A DNA stretch of 64,000 nt from Zanthoxylum bungeanum (GCA_019454045.1 SKCR01023734.1:62001-126000), one strand, 5' to 3'. Counted from the first letter of the stretch, positions 1 through 11,000 are shown. Notes: generated from the letters alone by a model not told the origin. Numbers and translations are program-made.

Positions 1-426
1 CGATGACATGGCACGACCTTATTGGTTGCTTGGCATCTCACCGGACACGTGGCAGGGCAGCTGAAAAATTTCGGCTCGTTGAATTTTTGACACGTGGCAT
101 GCGGCGCACGTTAGCAGATCGCTTGTGATGATGACACGTGGCACAGCACACGTTAGCAAAGTCAAACTTCTCAAACTCTGACCTGTGGACCCGACGCACG
201 TTAGCAGCAGCTCGGCGCACGTTAGGCGTCGCGACGCGAAAAATTACAAAAATGCCATTTTTTGCCAATTTTCACAGTTTTGCTCCAAATCACCTCCAGA
301 ATGTCCTGAAACTTTATTTATCTACAAAATAACACAAAACACATCAAAATATTCACAAAACTCAAGAAACTATACAAAATATTAAGTTAAATGAGTGGGA
401 AATAGTGATACATTTATCACTCATCA
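1..426 (-). repeat. 3' LTR of element A1, cut by the window edge
   Basis: On the minus strand the LTR begins TGATGAGTGATAAATG at 426, directly after a purine tract (aggtttgggggtg on the minus strand). Positions 1 to about 200 repeat 5972 to about 6170 of the 5' LTR, which identifies the pair. The outer part carries several ACGTGTC/CACGTG motifs and GCGTCGCGACGC palindromes, as in the other LTRs of this family. Confidence 0.9.
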
Positions 427-1084
427 CACCCCCAAACCTAACATTTTACTAGTCCTCGAGCAAAATTAAATAACATAATAAAATTTAACTAAGCCATTTT
501 CGTAGGGATCACAGTTGCATTTAGCATATGCAACAAGCCTTTAAACCCTAGGTGTCCCTAGTGGACGAGTTGTAGTCTCGTGAGGGTTTACAACAATGAT
601 ACCCACAAACATTTTATAAAAGTAAAAAGAAAGTAAAACTAATGCACACAAAAGCAAAAAGACAAGCGAAAAGAGATTAAAGAAGTTAGTGACTAATTAG
701 GTGAAACTTCTACTCCAAGTTACTAGTTGTTTTGTTTCATTCTAAATTACTGAATAAGTAAATTCTCCGATTATATTTACCATTCTCCATATACACAGCC
801 AGCAAAATATTAATCAACTCATTTTTGCCCACAACAGTCATAAGTATAGTTGATAAGAGAGTAATATTTTTGTCCTAAAGTTTTATCAGAATTCACACAT
901 TTTTGTAGTAATGGAATACATTTTCTGATTTTTCTGATTTTTTCTTTGATTTTTTTCTCTATTTTTTATTTATATACAATATCTTCCATCTATATAGCGA
1001 GCTTTAGGTCGATGACTCCCAAACTAGTTGGCTTTAGGGCACCAGGTGTTAAGATACCCCTACGGACTTAATTACTCAGACTTC

Positions 1085-1156
<72 letters not shown>

Positions 1157-1957
1157 TGTCATCTTTTTGATCCATGTAGCGAGCTTTGGGCCAATGACTC
1201 CCAAACCAGTTGGTTTTAGGGCACTAGGTGTTAAAACACCCTTACAGACTTAATAACTCGGATCTCAGATTTTTTTTTTATTTCATCACTTTTTTTGAGA
1301 TGATTCCTCCAAATGAACTAGAGACTAGATATTACAAACTTTTCAATTATAACTCATGTCTGTATGTTACTATGCATGTTGATAATACCTGCCAACTGAG
1401 CATATGAAGATCCATTTTAGTCAGTTTTATGGAGAATTTACAAATTAAATAATTCAAAAGGAAATAAACAAAAATTAACTTGTTTTGAAATATGGGTTTG
1501 AAATACGTATCAGGAGTGAGAATTCCTTACACAGCTATTTCTTATCAATTTCACCTTTATTAGTCAAATAAAAATGCAAAATATTTTTGTAATTTTTGAA
1601 AAATTTTCAAATTTTTTGTATTTTTCGAAAATTTTTGGACTAAAAATAAAAATAACACACAAACTAAAAACAAGGTAGATTTCCCGTTGTAGATTCCCCA
1701 GAGGGAGGGTGGAGCGAGGCTCTCTTAAGTACCCAAGCCTCTTAGGCTCTTATCGCTTGGTGTCAGGAATAAACAACGAGTCATCCACATTAGTCTATCA
1801 CAATGAGCTACGGGTGAATGATTATCTAGGTGCCTTCACAGCTTTTCCTTATAGAAAGGTAGTGAGTGAATGAAGACACTAAACCATCACATACTCCCTA
1901 AACAGTAGAAGAAGAGTTTAGAAGATAATACATGGTTAGCTGAAATTCTACAAGAAA
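427..1957 (-). other. Non-coding 3' region of element A1, with an internal duplicated block
   Basis: No gene is visible. The tract between the LOG stop codon and the polypurine tract contains two copies of a block of roughly 120 bp (about 975-1085 and 1165-1270). Both share 'gcgagctt', 'gactcccaaac' and 'taggtgttaa'-like strings, and a TA microsatellite separates them. The same pair occurs inverted at about 25855-26090 in the second Athila-like element, so the duplication is ancestral to the family. Confidence 0.7.
1087..1154. repeat. (TA)n microsatellite
   Basis: About 34 uninterrupted TA units lie between the two copies of the duplicated block in the 3' non-coding part of element A1. The reading frame that crosses it is a chance product of the repeat. 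Confidence 0.98.
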
Positions 1958-2611
1958 TTAAAGGTTAAGATTCAGATTAACACGACGTCTCTTACCACGA
2001 TCGTCCTCGGACCAATTTATCTTTGAAAGGATAGGGTCAACTTGTGGTTCATAGGCTAAGAGTTGGTCTATTAGATCTGGAGCAGTTCTGGCAGTGAAAA
2101 GTAGTTCTTTCATAGTTTTTGACACGAACCCATTTCTCCGAGCATCATCAAGAAACACACAAAGAAAATTATAAAATCCATCAACGTTAAACAACCCAAT
2201 TGGTTTCTGGTGTATGTTCAGGTTCGCCCATGATAGTACTATAAAAATTTCCTCCAATGTACCCAAGCCACCTAGCAAAGCGATAAAAGCATCAGCACAA
2301 TTAATCATTTCTATCAATCGTTCAGACATACCTGGCACGATCAGTTCCTCTTTGTTTGATGATCCAATAAGATTTGCTTCTGCCAAGGGTTTTGGGATGA
2401 TTCCCAAAACATGACTACCTCCTTCCTGTACGGTCTTTGAAATGATCCCCATTAGTCCAAGATTACCTCCGCCATATACTAAGTGCATATTCCTTGCAAC
2501 TAAGACTCGACCCAATTCATGTGCTGCTTCTACGTATTGTGGCTTAGCACCAACACTATTACCGCAAAACACACAAATGTTCTCAACTCGTCTTCTTGAA
2601 GTGGCTTCCAT
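1958..2611 (-). CDS. LOG: LOG-type cytokinin riboside 5'-monophosphate phosphoribohydrolase, carried inside an LTR retrotransposon
   Basis: Predicted 217-residue protein, close to the usual plant LOG length. Known family members release active cytokinin bases from their riboside monophosphates in the cytosol. Visible family features: ICVFCG near residue 12, LVYGGGNLGLMG near residue 46, HVLGIIPK near residue 68, an MSER segment in place of the usual MHxRK, and GGLGTLEE near residue 118, then the IHQKPIG and GFYNFL segments. The normally conserved proline of PGGxGTxxE is leucine here; the arginine and the two glutamates remain. The start is chosen at the Met of MEATSRRR; the frame stays open upstream to a Met at 2731, probably from element leader. 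There are no introns although plant LOG genes are normally split, so a spliced transcript was probably captured. Whether it is expressed or active is unknown. Confidence 0.93.
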   Translation of the reverse strand: MEATSRRRVENICVFCGNSVGAKPQYVEAAHELGRVLVARNMHLVYGGGNLGLMGIISKTVQEGGSHVLGIIPKPLAEANLIGSSNKEELIVPGMSERLIEMINCADAFIALLGGLGTLEEIFIVLSWANLNIHQKPIGLFNVDGFYNFLCVFLDDARRNGFVSKTMKELLFTARTAPDLIDQLLAYEPQVDPILSKINWSEDDRGKRRRVNLNLNL

Positions 2612-2664
2612 TTTTTTACTCTGGATGTCTTCAAAAGTGCAATGATGAGTTGAATTTATAGTAC

Positions 2665-2666
2665 CT
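2665..2666 (-). promoter_or_regulatory. Splice-acceptor-like site before the LOG frame
   Basis: On the minus strand a pyrimidine-rich stretch ending cttttcag lies about 55 bases before the LOG start codon. The same sequence precedes the LOG copy in the other element (ending at 24626). A second acceptor-like string, tttttgtag, ends at 2989. Athila-group elements are thought to make their downstream gene from a spliced message; these sites would fit that. Inference only. Confidence 0.4.
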
Positions 2667-3069
2667 GAAAAAGGGTGAGTAATAATATCACTAGTATCTT
2701 CCAAAGGAAGCTTGTTAGCTAAACAAAACAAAATAAATCGTGAAATGTCAAAAAGTCTGGATCCTGTCTATGAAAATAAAGATAATTACAACAGAAAAGC
2801 AAATCAAAGCAATAATTAAGGCTACAGAATTGTGTATGCAATACGCCACTCGTTTGGTATATAAATCCACTAGGATGTGTCTCAAGATTTCATTCCTTAC
2901 TCAGCCATCGCTAATGAATTGGTTTTCATCTTTCTGATTGCCAAACACCATTCCTTCTGTTCTAAAAATGCTTCGTTTGTGATTTTCCCTACAAAAATAA
3001 CACACAAAATTAAAAACTCTACAACATGTATACACAAAATATGAAAACAAAAATTACAACAAATTGCTT

Positions 3070-3091
3070 GGGTTGCCTCCCTGCTAGCGCT
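3070..3091 (-). other. Conserved post-integrase motif of Athila/Tat elements
   Basis: On the minus strand the string agcgctagcagggaggcaac is followed by cc. It matches the motif that commonly marks the end of pol in this retrotransposon group, and has a counterpart at 23812-23834 in the second element. Its retention although pol is deleted shows that A1 derives from a complete element. Confidence 0.6.
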
Positions 3092-3249
3092 AAATTTTTC
3101 GTCTTCAGCCAGACGTGACCGAAATCTATCTGTCAAGGAGGTTTTAGCGTCGTTTTGGATGTCCTATTAAAGACAATCCCATGAGCGTTGCTTTTGAAGG
3201 GTCTCTTCCAACAGTAAGGTGGTAAAAAGAATTTTGTCCCATTCAGTGC

Positions 3250-3951
3250 TTATGCCACCTTTTTATTCTTTGTCGCTCCAGTGATTCCTGAAAAGAAAGA
3301 AAGAAAATCAGGAGGTCTTGTATGGTGCTTCACTTGGAATGGAAGTTCCATTCTGTCAAGCTTTTGGGTGATGTCTTTGATTAGTACTCCCCAAAACAGC
3401 GATGTTTCACCTGAATTCACTGGATCTTTAATTTTGTCTGACAATTGCTCCTCCATTTGCTCTGTTTCTTGCTCCACCTTTTCTTCACAGATGTATTTGA
3501 AAATTTCCATATTCAGTTCTGCATCTGTCATCTGTGAAATACATGCTTCAAAATTGTCAACCTGAGGATGAAAAGAATTGTCAGATTTTAGGTCTTCATT
3601 CTCTGATATGACTGGTTCAGGTAGATCTTCTTCAAACATCAGTGTAAAACAGTCTCCAAGATCTTCATTTTGAGGATATAAAATTTCATCCTCATTTGTT
3701 GGTGCAGTTGGTCCAAACAGCTCAGCTTCTTTGTCCTCTTCAGAGTCAGAATAATAAAAATCAAATTGAGACCTTGTTGGTGCAGGCTCCTGAATTGATA
3801 CCTCTGATTCTTGATACTGCTCAGCCTCGTCCTCTGTTATGATGTCATGATGAATCTCAGGATATTCGAAGGCTTCTTCAGTATTATTTGAATTTGCTCC
3901 GTGAGATATGTGATTCAGGTTATCTGTTAATTGTCTAACTTGATCTGTCAT
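3250..3951 (-). CDS. Acidic ORF, retained protease-to-RT linker of an Athila-like polyprotein
   Basis: 233 residues, rich in Glu and Asp, starting MTDQVRQL. A central segment (FEACISQMTDAELNMEI) matches the linker after protease in the second Athila-like element (LEACITNMTDSELDAEI, about 20699-20745). No protease or reverse transcriptase motif is present, so the ORF looks like the linker left after the catalytic domains were deleted. It lies 3 bases from the stop of the upstream zinc-knuckle ORF. It is uninterrupted over 700 bases, which suggests recent activity or constraint. Function unknown. Confidence 0.55.
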   Translation of the reverse strand: MTDQVRQLTDNLNHISHGANSNNTEEAFEYPEIHHDIITEDEAEQYQESEVSIQEPAPTRSQFDFYYSDSEEDKEAELFGPTAPTNEDEILYPQNEDLGDCFTLMFEEDLPEPVISENEDLKSDNSFHPQVDNFEACISQMTDAELNMEIFKYICEEKVEQETEQMEEQLSDKIKDPVNSGETSLFWGVLIKDITQKLDRMELPFQVKHHTRPPDFLSFFSGITGATKNKKVA

Positions 3952-3954
3952 TCT

Positions 3955-4254
3955 CTATATAGACGCCGCTTGACTCTGAATTTGTACATCAAATTGAGCT
4001 TCTCGTTTCTCGAGCCAATCTTTTAGCATGTCATTCAACTGATCTTCCTCTGATGGATCTGGTTTCTGATGAAGATCGTAGGTAGATGGTGGATAAGATG
4101 GAAAATGTGATGATTTTTCGTACCTTGAATGATTCCAATAATTCTGCCACTCTGAAAGGTATATACATTGATCGCTCGGGTGGTTGCCATCACAAATTAC
4201 ACATCTCCCTATTTCGTTCTGTTGAGCAAATGTAGAATTGCTTGATTCTGACAT
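3955..4254 (-). CDS. Gag-derived ORF with a CCHC-type zinc knuckle
   Basis: 99 residues starting MSESSNST. It contains CVICDGNHPSDQC near residues 18-30 (C-x2-C-x3-H-x4-C), the knuckle form seen in Athila-group Gag proteins, and ends IQSQAASI. The last part matches a Gag segment of the second element at about 19680-19710 (IQSQSASIKALENQ). It therefore represents the nucleic-acid-binding C-terminal half of Gag; the capsid half is missing. It may serve RNA packaging for the non-autonomous element. That is inference. Confidence 0.6.
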   Translation of the reverse strand: MSESSNSTFAQQNEIGRCVICDGNHPSDQCIYLSEWQNYWNHSRYEKSSHFPSYPPSTYDLHQKPDPSEEDQLNDMLKDWLEKREAQFDVQIQSQAASI

Positions 4255-4483
4255 CCAGTGATAATTGTTGGGCTGGACAACAGGCCTCAGAAAACCGGAC
4301 TGTTGCTCCCGTATTTGGGGTGTATCTTCTAGTAAAGCTTGTAATCTTTCAATCTCCCAATAATGTTCAATTTTTCAATTACCTGAAAACAAAAGAAAGA
4401 AATAAAAATTACAGATAAAAATAAAGAAAATTAGATATAAGTAAATTAGATAGCTTCAAAATTAATAACTCAAGAAAAATAAG

Positions 4484-4501
4484 TCCCCGACAACGGCGCC
4501 A
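4484..4501 (-). other. Primer-binding site, tRNA-Asp type
   Basis: The minus strand reads TGGCGCCGTTGTCGGGGA just inside the 5' LTR. It is complementary, with one mismatch, to the 3' end of plant tRNA-Asp (ending CAACGGCGCCA). This primer is usual for Athila and Tat elements. Confidence 0.85.
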
Positions 4502-4507
4502 AAAACT

Positions 4508-6175
4508 TGACCGGCGTAAACACACACGTATAACGCAAGCGCACGTATCGTTCAAGTAGTATAAAAATATCGATCCCACGAGTACTTAATTCCTACTATT
4601 GTTATTAATTATTGATACTATTTATTTACAAATATCTAATTATAGGGAGAATAGAATTGATTGCTTTTGATTGGTTGAATGTGGTTTTGCAAAATAAAAT
4701 AAAAACAGACTTAAAAGAAAATACTAAGGAAAATAACAAAAGACACAAAGATCTAGGGTTGTGAATCATTCTAATATCTTTTTAAAAGATGAAGTGATTA
4801 TTTTATGTTTGTGTAATAAATCAGATTACTAACCTGGAACACGAATTTATGTGAAAGTATCTGTCGATGGTCAGACACAAATACCCAGTTTAATCCAATT
4901 GAATCATATGTCTATGTCAATTAAATTATCTTGATTCATTAAGTTTAAGTTCCAATTATAGCTACCCCCGCCCGACAGGTATATGTCTATCCTGTAAGGA
5001 AATCTATTAAAGGGTTATCTATCCTCAAAGAAGATCGTGGGCTATTAAGTCAAATGTTGAAACCTAAAATCCATATGTCTAGTTCATTTTAGATTTACCA
5101 TATCAATCTTATTGGTGATCAGACAACAAGAAGCATTAAGCTTAAGACTTAATAAGTAAACCTTTAAATTATCCAAACTATAAAATAACCTCTTATAAAC
5201 CGGTGATATTATATTTTATCACAACCCTAGAAAACTAACTTTAGTTACAACACATAATTAGGACAAGTAAGAAAAAGACATAAAAAGTAAATGCAGAAAA
5301 ATAAATAAAATGCTAAGGTAAAAGGAATTAACTTCTACTATTAACTATTTAGATATCTCTCATAATATAATATATATTCTTGTGATAATTTTGCCAACCA
5401 GCCATATAGGCGGTAACCTGATTAAGTCAAATTAAGATCAACCAGCCATTAAGGCGGTAATATTTGTTATTAAACCAACCATAAAGGCGGAACAAAAATA
5501 AACCAGCCATAAAGGCGGAACAATAATTAAACCAACCGACCAGTATGGCGGCATCCTCATTAAGTCAAGTTTAACCAGATTAAATTGAATAACCAACCGA
5601 CCAGTATGGCGGTATCCTCATTTAGTCAGATTTTAAATAGTTTATATATTATATTTTAGGGAGATTAATCTAAATAGCAATAGTAAAAGAATTATATTTT
5701 CACCTTAGCATGGAGAAGTTACCCTCGCATAGTAAAACGGTAAAAAGTAAAAATAAAATTATTATTCAAAAAAATAGAATTACTATTACTATTTCAGAAC
5801 TTAATTAAAATTAACTACAAAACTGAAATTAAAAGAAACTAAGAAGAAAACTCCCTATTTACATCAGAGGATTTCAAGGAAAAGGTACATTTGAAACTGA
5901 AATTTGAAGCTGAATTTATAGGCCCCGGTAGACCTTGGGCGTCGCGACGCCAAGGGCTTTGGCGTCGCTACGCGATGACATGGCACGACCTTATTGGTTG
6001 CTTGGCATCTCACCGGACAAGTGGCAGGGCGGCTGAAAAATTTCGGCTCGTTGAATTTTTGACACGTGGCATGCAGCGCACGTTAGCAGATCGCTTGTGA
6101 TGATGACACGTGGCACGACGCACGTTAGCAAAGTCAAACTTCTCAAACTCTGACCTGTGGACCCGGCGCGTGGGA
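4508..6175 (-). repeat. 5' LTR of element A1, truncated at its outer end
   Basis: The inner end is ...CCGGTCA on the minus strand at 4508. The LTR carries the family TATA box (ctataaattc on the minus strand near 5920) and a block of short repeats built on an 'ACCGCC...GGCTGGTT' core (about 5395-5620). Homology to the 3' LTR stops near 6170; the first roughly 200 bases of the LTR are missing and copia-like leader follows. The U3 end is therefore damaged. Confidence 0.8.
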
Positions 6176-7675
6176 GCACGTGAAGCAGCCTCTGGTCGGC
6201 GCGTGCGGCTCACCCTGACGTCCGTTGATCGCCGAAAAATACCACCGTGCTCGTCTCGACGTGAACTAGCTGATGGTATGCTCAAAGTTTATTTTTGACA
6301 ACTTAGCCGGAACCTGAATTTTCCTAACCGAGCTCCGTTCTTCGGTTTTTCGACCCCAAAGAATAACCAAAGCTACTGATACCACTTGTTGTGATTCTCT
6401 GATCACTTTAGAGTGTGTTTGAGGAAAAACCGAATTGAATTTCTATTACTAGAAGAATAGATACAAAGTGTTTAAACTTTACAATTATACAAAAACCTCA
6501 CTCTCTCAAGCTCTCTACTTGGAGCTTACTACTCACACTTTGGGGTGTGTTTGAGCTCACTGCAAAGCTCTGATTTTATAGCCAAGTCTTGGCTTTGATT
6601 TTCAACAAAGCTACAGTGATTTCCATAAATCACTCCTAATTTCATGGATCCACCGAAAGTATCCATGACATTTTCTTCATGGCTTCACTTACTGCCTAAC
6701 TTGACAATAGCTGGAGTCCAAGCATGGAAAGCTTCCTTATTGGTGGCACAGAAAGTAAGTTGACATTTTTTACAGCTGGATTTCATTACAGGAGAAGCAT
6801 AGTAAATGAATTCTCTAAAAATATAGACAAAACAGTAAACGAATTCTATAAATATTTTCACACTTTGTTAATGACCACGAAATTACATGAAGTTGGCTGA
6901 AAATCTTCTCTAAAGGTACAATGGAATTATTATTAATTTGTGATTGAATCACAACAGCCAATAACACTCTTTGTTTTAGACTTTCTGTGATGCATAAAGA
7001 GGAAGTAAAAGTTCCTTGGAACCCCCTTTTTTTTTTAATTGCTTTACAACAAATGAATTTTGAAATTGAATAATCACATTCAATATGCATCTTTTACGAT
7101 TCCAAGAGATGCAACTTTTCGTTTTAAAATTTTAAAACGTTTTCTGAGAATTACGCTTTCATTCGAACTTCGATGATCCAAAGTAGCACCAACCCTGATG
7201 GATTGTACTCTAATTTAGCTCAAAATCACAAAAAAAAAAAATCATAATTTTCGAATTTACCTAAATTCCGATGAAGGCTCCGACGATCCAATTTTGGTGG
7301 TGGCTAATTGTAGGTCGTCGGTAAAGGAAAAGAGTGAGAGAGAGATGAAAAATAAATGGGGTTAGGGCACAAAGTTGTTATGATATTGTGTTTTTATCAA
7401 TGGAATTAATTATTATGATATTGTGTTTTTATCAATGGAATTATCGATGATCCATCAGAAATGTCAATAAATTATCGATGGAAACCCATCAGAAATTTCA
7501 TCAGTAAATGTGACCGTCATTTTTTATGTCATTTTTTGAATCAGTTGAAAATTCTCATCAATACGACAGTCCTCTGTAGTGTTATAATTGGAATATATTT
7601 ACTTTTTAAATTGAAAGTTAGAAAAATAAAAAGAAATTAATTTATTATTATATTAATTGATCATGCCCGCGTATT
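6176..7675. other. Old transposon remnants: copia-type LTR/leader and a CACTA-like end; no gene
   Basis: On the minus strand, tcacaaca ending at 6387 followed by TGGTATCAGTAGC (6384-6372) looks like a copia LTR end and an initiator-Met tRNA primer site, so about 6387-6790 may be part of a copia LTR and 6200-6386 its leader. Near 7561-7581 the sequence ends in CTGTAGTG, the reverse complement of CACTACAG, after repeats built on 'catcagaaatt'. This fits one end of a CACTA transposon, but I found no matching left end. Confidence 0.4.
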
Positions 7676-7852
7676 ATTAAAGTTAGGGGTATGCATCGGT
7701 CGGTTCGGTCGGTTAATCCTTAATTTTTTAACCGTAACCGAAATTTTCGGTTAAATAAAAGTGTGACCGATTTAACAAATTTATGACACATAACCATTAA
7801 CCAATTAACCATTATATTTCGGTCGGTTATGGTTAATTCGGTTATTAACCAA

Positions 7853-8563
7853 TGTACGGGCCAAATTTGGTCCAAGGGTAACTTCGACCTTTTACTTCGG
7901 GCCCAACAATGAGTGCACCCAAGACTCTCCAACATAAAGATCCAAATCCGGATTGCCACCTCAAAGGTCCAGGTCTCATAAAGTCTGAATGGGCCCGAAG
8001 ATGTTTAGAAAGCCCATATCCAGTGAAACGCCAACACCGTCACCCAACATATAACCGAATAACCTACCATACGCCAGTCTACGTAACGCCCAGGCTCATA
8101 AACACAAGCCAGTCGTTCCAACCTACAACGGGTAAAAGCAGTAAATACCCCTCATGAAGTCGACAGTTACAAGTGATCAAGTATGATTAAGGACATACCC
8201 CCAGGTGGGTATATAAGAGAGGAGGCTCCGAGAGGAAGGAGAGGGAACTTCGGCCTCACACATTGAACATTCAAGCTCTCATACTCATAGCCTGAGAATA
8301 CTCTCTCTCCATAGCACTCAGCACCTCCCACCTACCGCCCTCACGGCATGATACGAGAACCAAGGTAATATCTGCCCTTATTCTCCATCCTACGATGTTT
8401 ATAGCTCATCTCCTCTACTGACTTGAGCGTCGGAGTGCCCCCGGCACCCACCACACCGGTGGGCAGAACTCCCGCTCACTCTACATCTTTGTTTTGCAGG
8501 ATCGCCAATGCCCCATCCTCACGAAATCTCGATTGTAGGCTCGGGCGAAAACCAGCGCCTACA
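7853..8563 (+). repeat. 5' LTR of family B element
   Basis: TG...CA ends; TATA box TATATAAG at 8210-8217 about 350 bases into the LTR. Near copies of this LTR occur at 13974-14685, and as more diverged solo LTRs at 58148-58870 and 61912-62501. The 82-residue frame at 7909 recurs in both LTRs but only because the LTR is duplicated. Confidence 0.95.
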
Positions 8564-8565
8564 GT

Positions 8566-8582
8566 TGGCGCCCACCGTGGGG
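8566..8582 (+). other. Primer-binding site of the family B element
   Basis: TGGCGCCCACCGTGGGG begins two bases after the LTR end. I do not assign the tRNA; the TGGCGCC start resembles sites used by several Ty3/gypsy-type plant elements. Confidence 0.6.
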
Positions 8583-10718
8583 CCCTAGCGATTTATAGCA
8601 TGTAAAGATTTCTCCATCTACGATCCTTTCAGACATTCATACTTATATTACATCGCGCAACGAGCAGACTCCAGATCTTATGATCACCAAATTAGCCATC
8701 CTCCAAAGATAATTACAAACATTGAAAAACATTTAACAATGGGGCAAGCGGAAATCCACTATCAGACGACCGTCCACAAAATCACCAAAGAAAAAGCCAT
8801 ATCCCTCCAGTAGACTGATCACAATTAGTCATTCCCTTCAATGGAATTGTATTTCCCACCATTTACCACAGGTGATATGAGTTTGGCATGAGGAGAATAC
8901 CCCAATCGACGGTACCTGAATGAAGTCTTGGCATGGACATCCCAGTTAGCGTTGCCAGGTATGGCTAGTACTTTTTAATAATGTCCTAGTCGACATTAGA
9001 AAGACATGAGACTTGTAATAGATTTCATTGTAGGTATTACAATTTATAGTATGCTATGGGTATCCTAGTCGACACAACAATTTACAAACTAGGTACTGGT
9101 TTTGGATGGCTCAGTCGACATTCACAATGTCTGGCATATAACTTGTTAGGAATGCCCTACTCGATATTAGTATGTCCCAATTGCTATTACTCTATGTAGC
9201 TTGTCACTTGTTAAAGATTCTACTCGACACACCACATAATAAGCTTTGACACCTGTTTAAGATCTCATCCGACAAGAGATGTAAGAAGACTTAGCTTGAC
9301 TGAGGTACCATTAGATAAAACTTAGACCAATTGCTTATATGACAAAATGAATAGCAAACAACTTCATACTACGTCGGTTGATTGTTATCTCCCCCAAAGA
9401 GCATAAGAGAATAGTCATTTTCTCCAAACGACAAGGTAGTTATCAACTCCACATTACATCTAGAGGTCGACATCTTCTCTAAACGACGAAGAACATTGTT
9501 ATTATTCCGAATAATGTATGATTTACCATCTCCCCCAGACGACATAGATGTAAGGTTGTCTTCTTCAGACTACTGATCTATACGACATAGAAGGATTGTA
9601 CTCTTCTCTAGATGATATGGAAAGGCCAGGTAGAATAGAGAACCTTCTTAAACCTCCATCAGGTTCAATCGATCGACCCTATTCAGATTCCAGTCTACAT
9701 AAGCACCATGGATCCTCATTAGGTCTAGGGAATGACTGCTAATTTAGAAGAGAACAGCTCTCTACAAGCTCAATTTCCTCGATTCAATAAATAACATGAC
9801 GCTGGAAAATTGAGTTAACAAAGAGCAATGGGCGAGTGTAAATAACATCGTGCTACAGCCTATGCAAGAGAAGAATGGCATCGACACGCTCACTGCCCAA
9901 TGAGATGCCTTACTAGCCAAAGAACTTTACGCATGCTGCGAGGCCCACTTATACTGCAGAAAAGTCGCTTGAGGAAGCTGCCAACAAACCAACCCAAACA
10001 CGCGAAGACAAGCCCACGAAGATGCTACATAGTTCACGCGCACAAGCTCATGTTCCATATTGTAAATGTCGACTGTGGGATGTAGCAGTCGATGATGGGG
10101 CACACGTTATGAAAAATCGAGTAGCATGAATACGTGTAGTCAAGGAATAAGTCAGACCTCTCCATGCCAAAGCCATATTGACACCACTTGAAGAAAGATG
10201 CCCACGTGAATATGTAGGTCTCGCGCCTATCAACTGGCCCACATACATATGCCCCTGTTTTCCCAGCCAGCCCATTCGACCAACCCTTGAGAGAAACCTG
10301 CTGAAGATAAGCCAACCATGTAGCTCATACTTGCCTCCAGAAATGAGCATACCCCAGCCAACATACATCCCTCCATACCTCTTCCAGCCGACACATGCGT
10401 ATCTCCCTTGTGAGATGAATCTAGGAAATTGGGTTCACTAGCCTCCATAGTTCTGCACAATTGTATTAATTTCCCTTCAGCAGCGTCATCACCAACCACC
10501 CTATTTTCAACTATGGGGGTCGCGTGTCGTTAGCGTTAACTCTGGACCAAACGGAGTTGAAAGTTCATTGCACAGCTCCTACACCAGAAAGACCACCTAT
10601 CTTTTTTTCCATTTATGGGTGTCAGCCACTCTACATTCATGCACATCATCGACCCCATTGTTAATGCAGGGTGAATGTGCTCTGGTCAAATTAGATATCA
10701 ATTGTCGAGTCAGATGGG
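8583..10718 (+). other. Family B interior, non-coding
   Basis: No gene is recognised. The tract holds many dispersed copies of short strings such as 'tcgacatt', 'actcgaca' and 'cgacata', which look like a decayed tandem array related to the one near 13000. Frames here are short and overlap on both strands, as expected by chance. Confidence 0.6.
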
Positions 10719-11000
10719 ATGTTGTTCCTAAGTGCGTCCATTAGGAGGATGATCTATGGTGAAATAGATATCTTGTGGAATGCCAAAGACCAATTTTCGA
10801 AAGACTTTAGAGCAGAGTTACGGCTGTTGAAGATCGAAATGGAGAATGCTTCACTCGACGAATTCTTTAAGGCGGAAAAGATCTTCAGCAAAATTGTAGA
10901 CAGTTGTGAGGCAAAAGGGGAGAATGATACTCAAATTGTCAATTGCAGTGCACTAAGTGATGAAGATCATAAGTATGGATGGTCTAGACCTAATGTTTGA
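10719..11000 (+). CDS. Unassigned ORF, probably a captured host exon
   Basis: 93 residues. From about residue 12 it reads like a real helical protein (IYGEIDILWNAKDQFSKDF, then FFKAEKIFSKIVDSCEAKG). Shortly downstream, 'tgttttcag' before 11023 and 'ctgcag/gtgag' near 11088 could be splice sites around a 66-base open stretch (ILVKKAFVAF...). I do not recognise the family. Its place just upstream of clear PP2C exons suggests that it is also captured host sequence, possibly with introns retained. Confidence 0.35.
   Translation: MLFLSASIRRMIYGEIDILWNAKDQFSKDFRAELRLLKIEMENASLDEFFKAEKIFSKIVDSCEAKGENDTQIVNCSALSDEDHKYGWSRPNV

Larger units (their letters stand above)
1..6175 (-). mobile_element. Athila-like non-autonomous LTR retrotransposon carrying a LOG gene (element A1)
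   Basis: Reading on the minus strand: a truncated 5' LTR (6175 to 4508), a primer-binding site matching tRNA-Asp (4501-4484), a gag-derived zinc-knuckle ORF, an acidic ORF, an intact LOG reading frame, a polypurine tract at about 439-427, and a 3' LTR that starts at 426 and leaves the window. Protease, reverse transcriptase, RNase H and integrase are absent, so it must depend on a partner in trans. The element at 16236-28773 shares the LTR layout, post-integrase motif and LOG cargo and is the likely kind of partner. The left end and target duplication lie outside the window. Confidence 0.85.

Noticed and set aside
1028..1219. Frame encoding a Tyr-Ile repeat
   Set aside because: Translation of the TA microsatellite.
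7909..8157. 82-residue frame repeated at 14030-14278
   Set aside because: Duplicated because it lies in the two family B LTRs; no protein family recognised.
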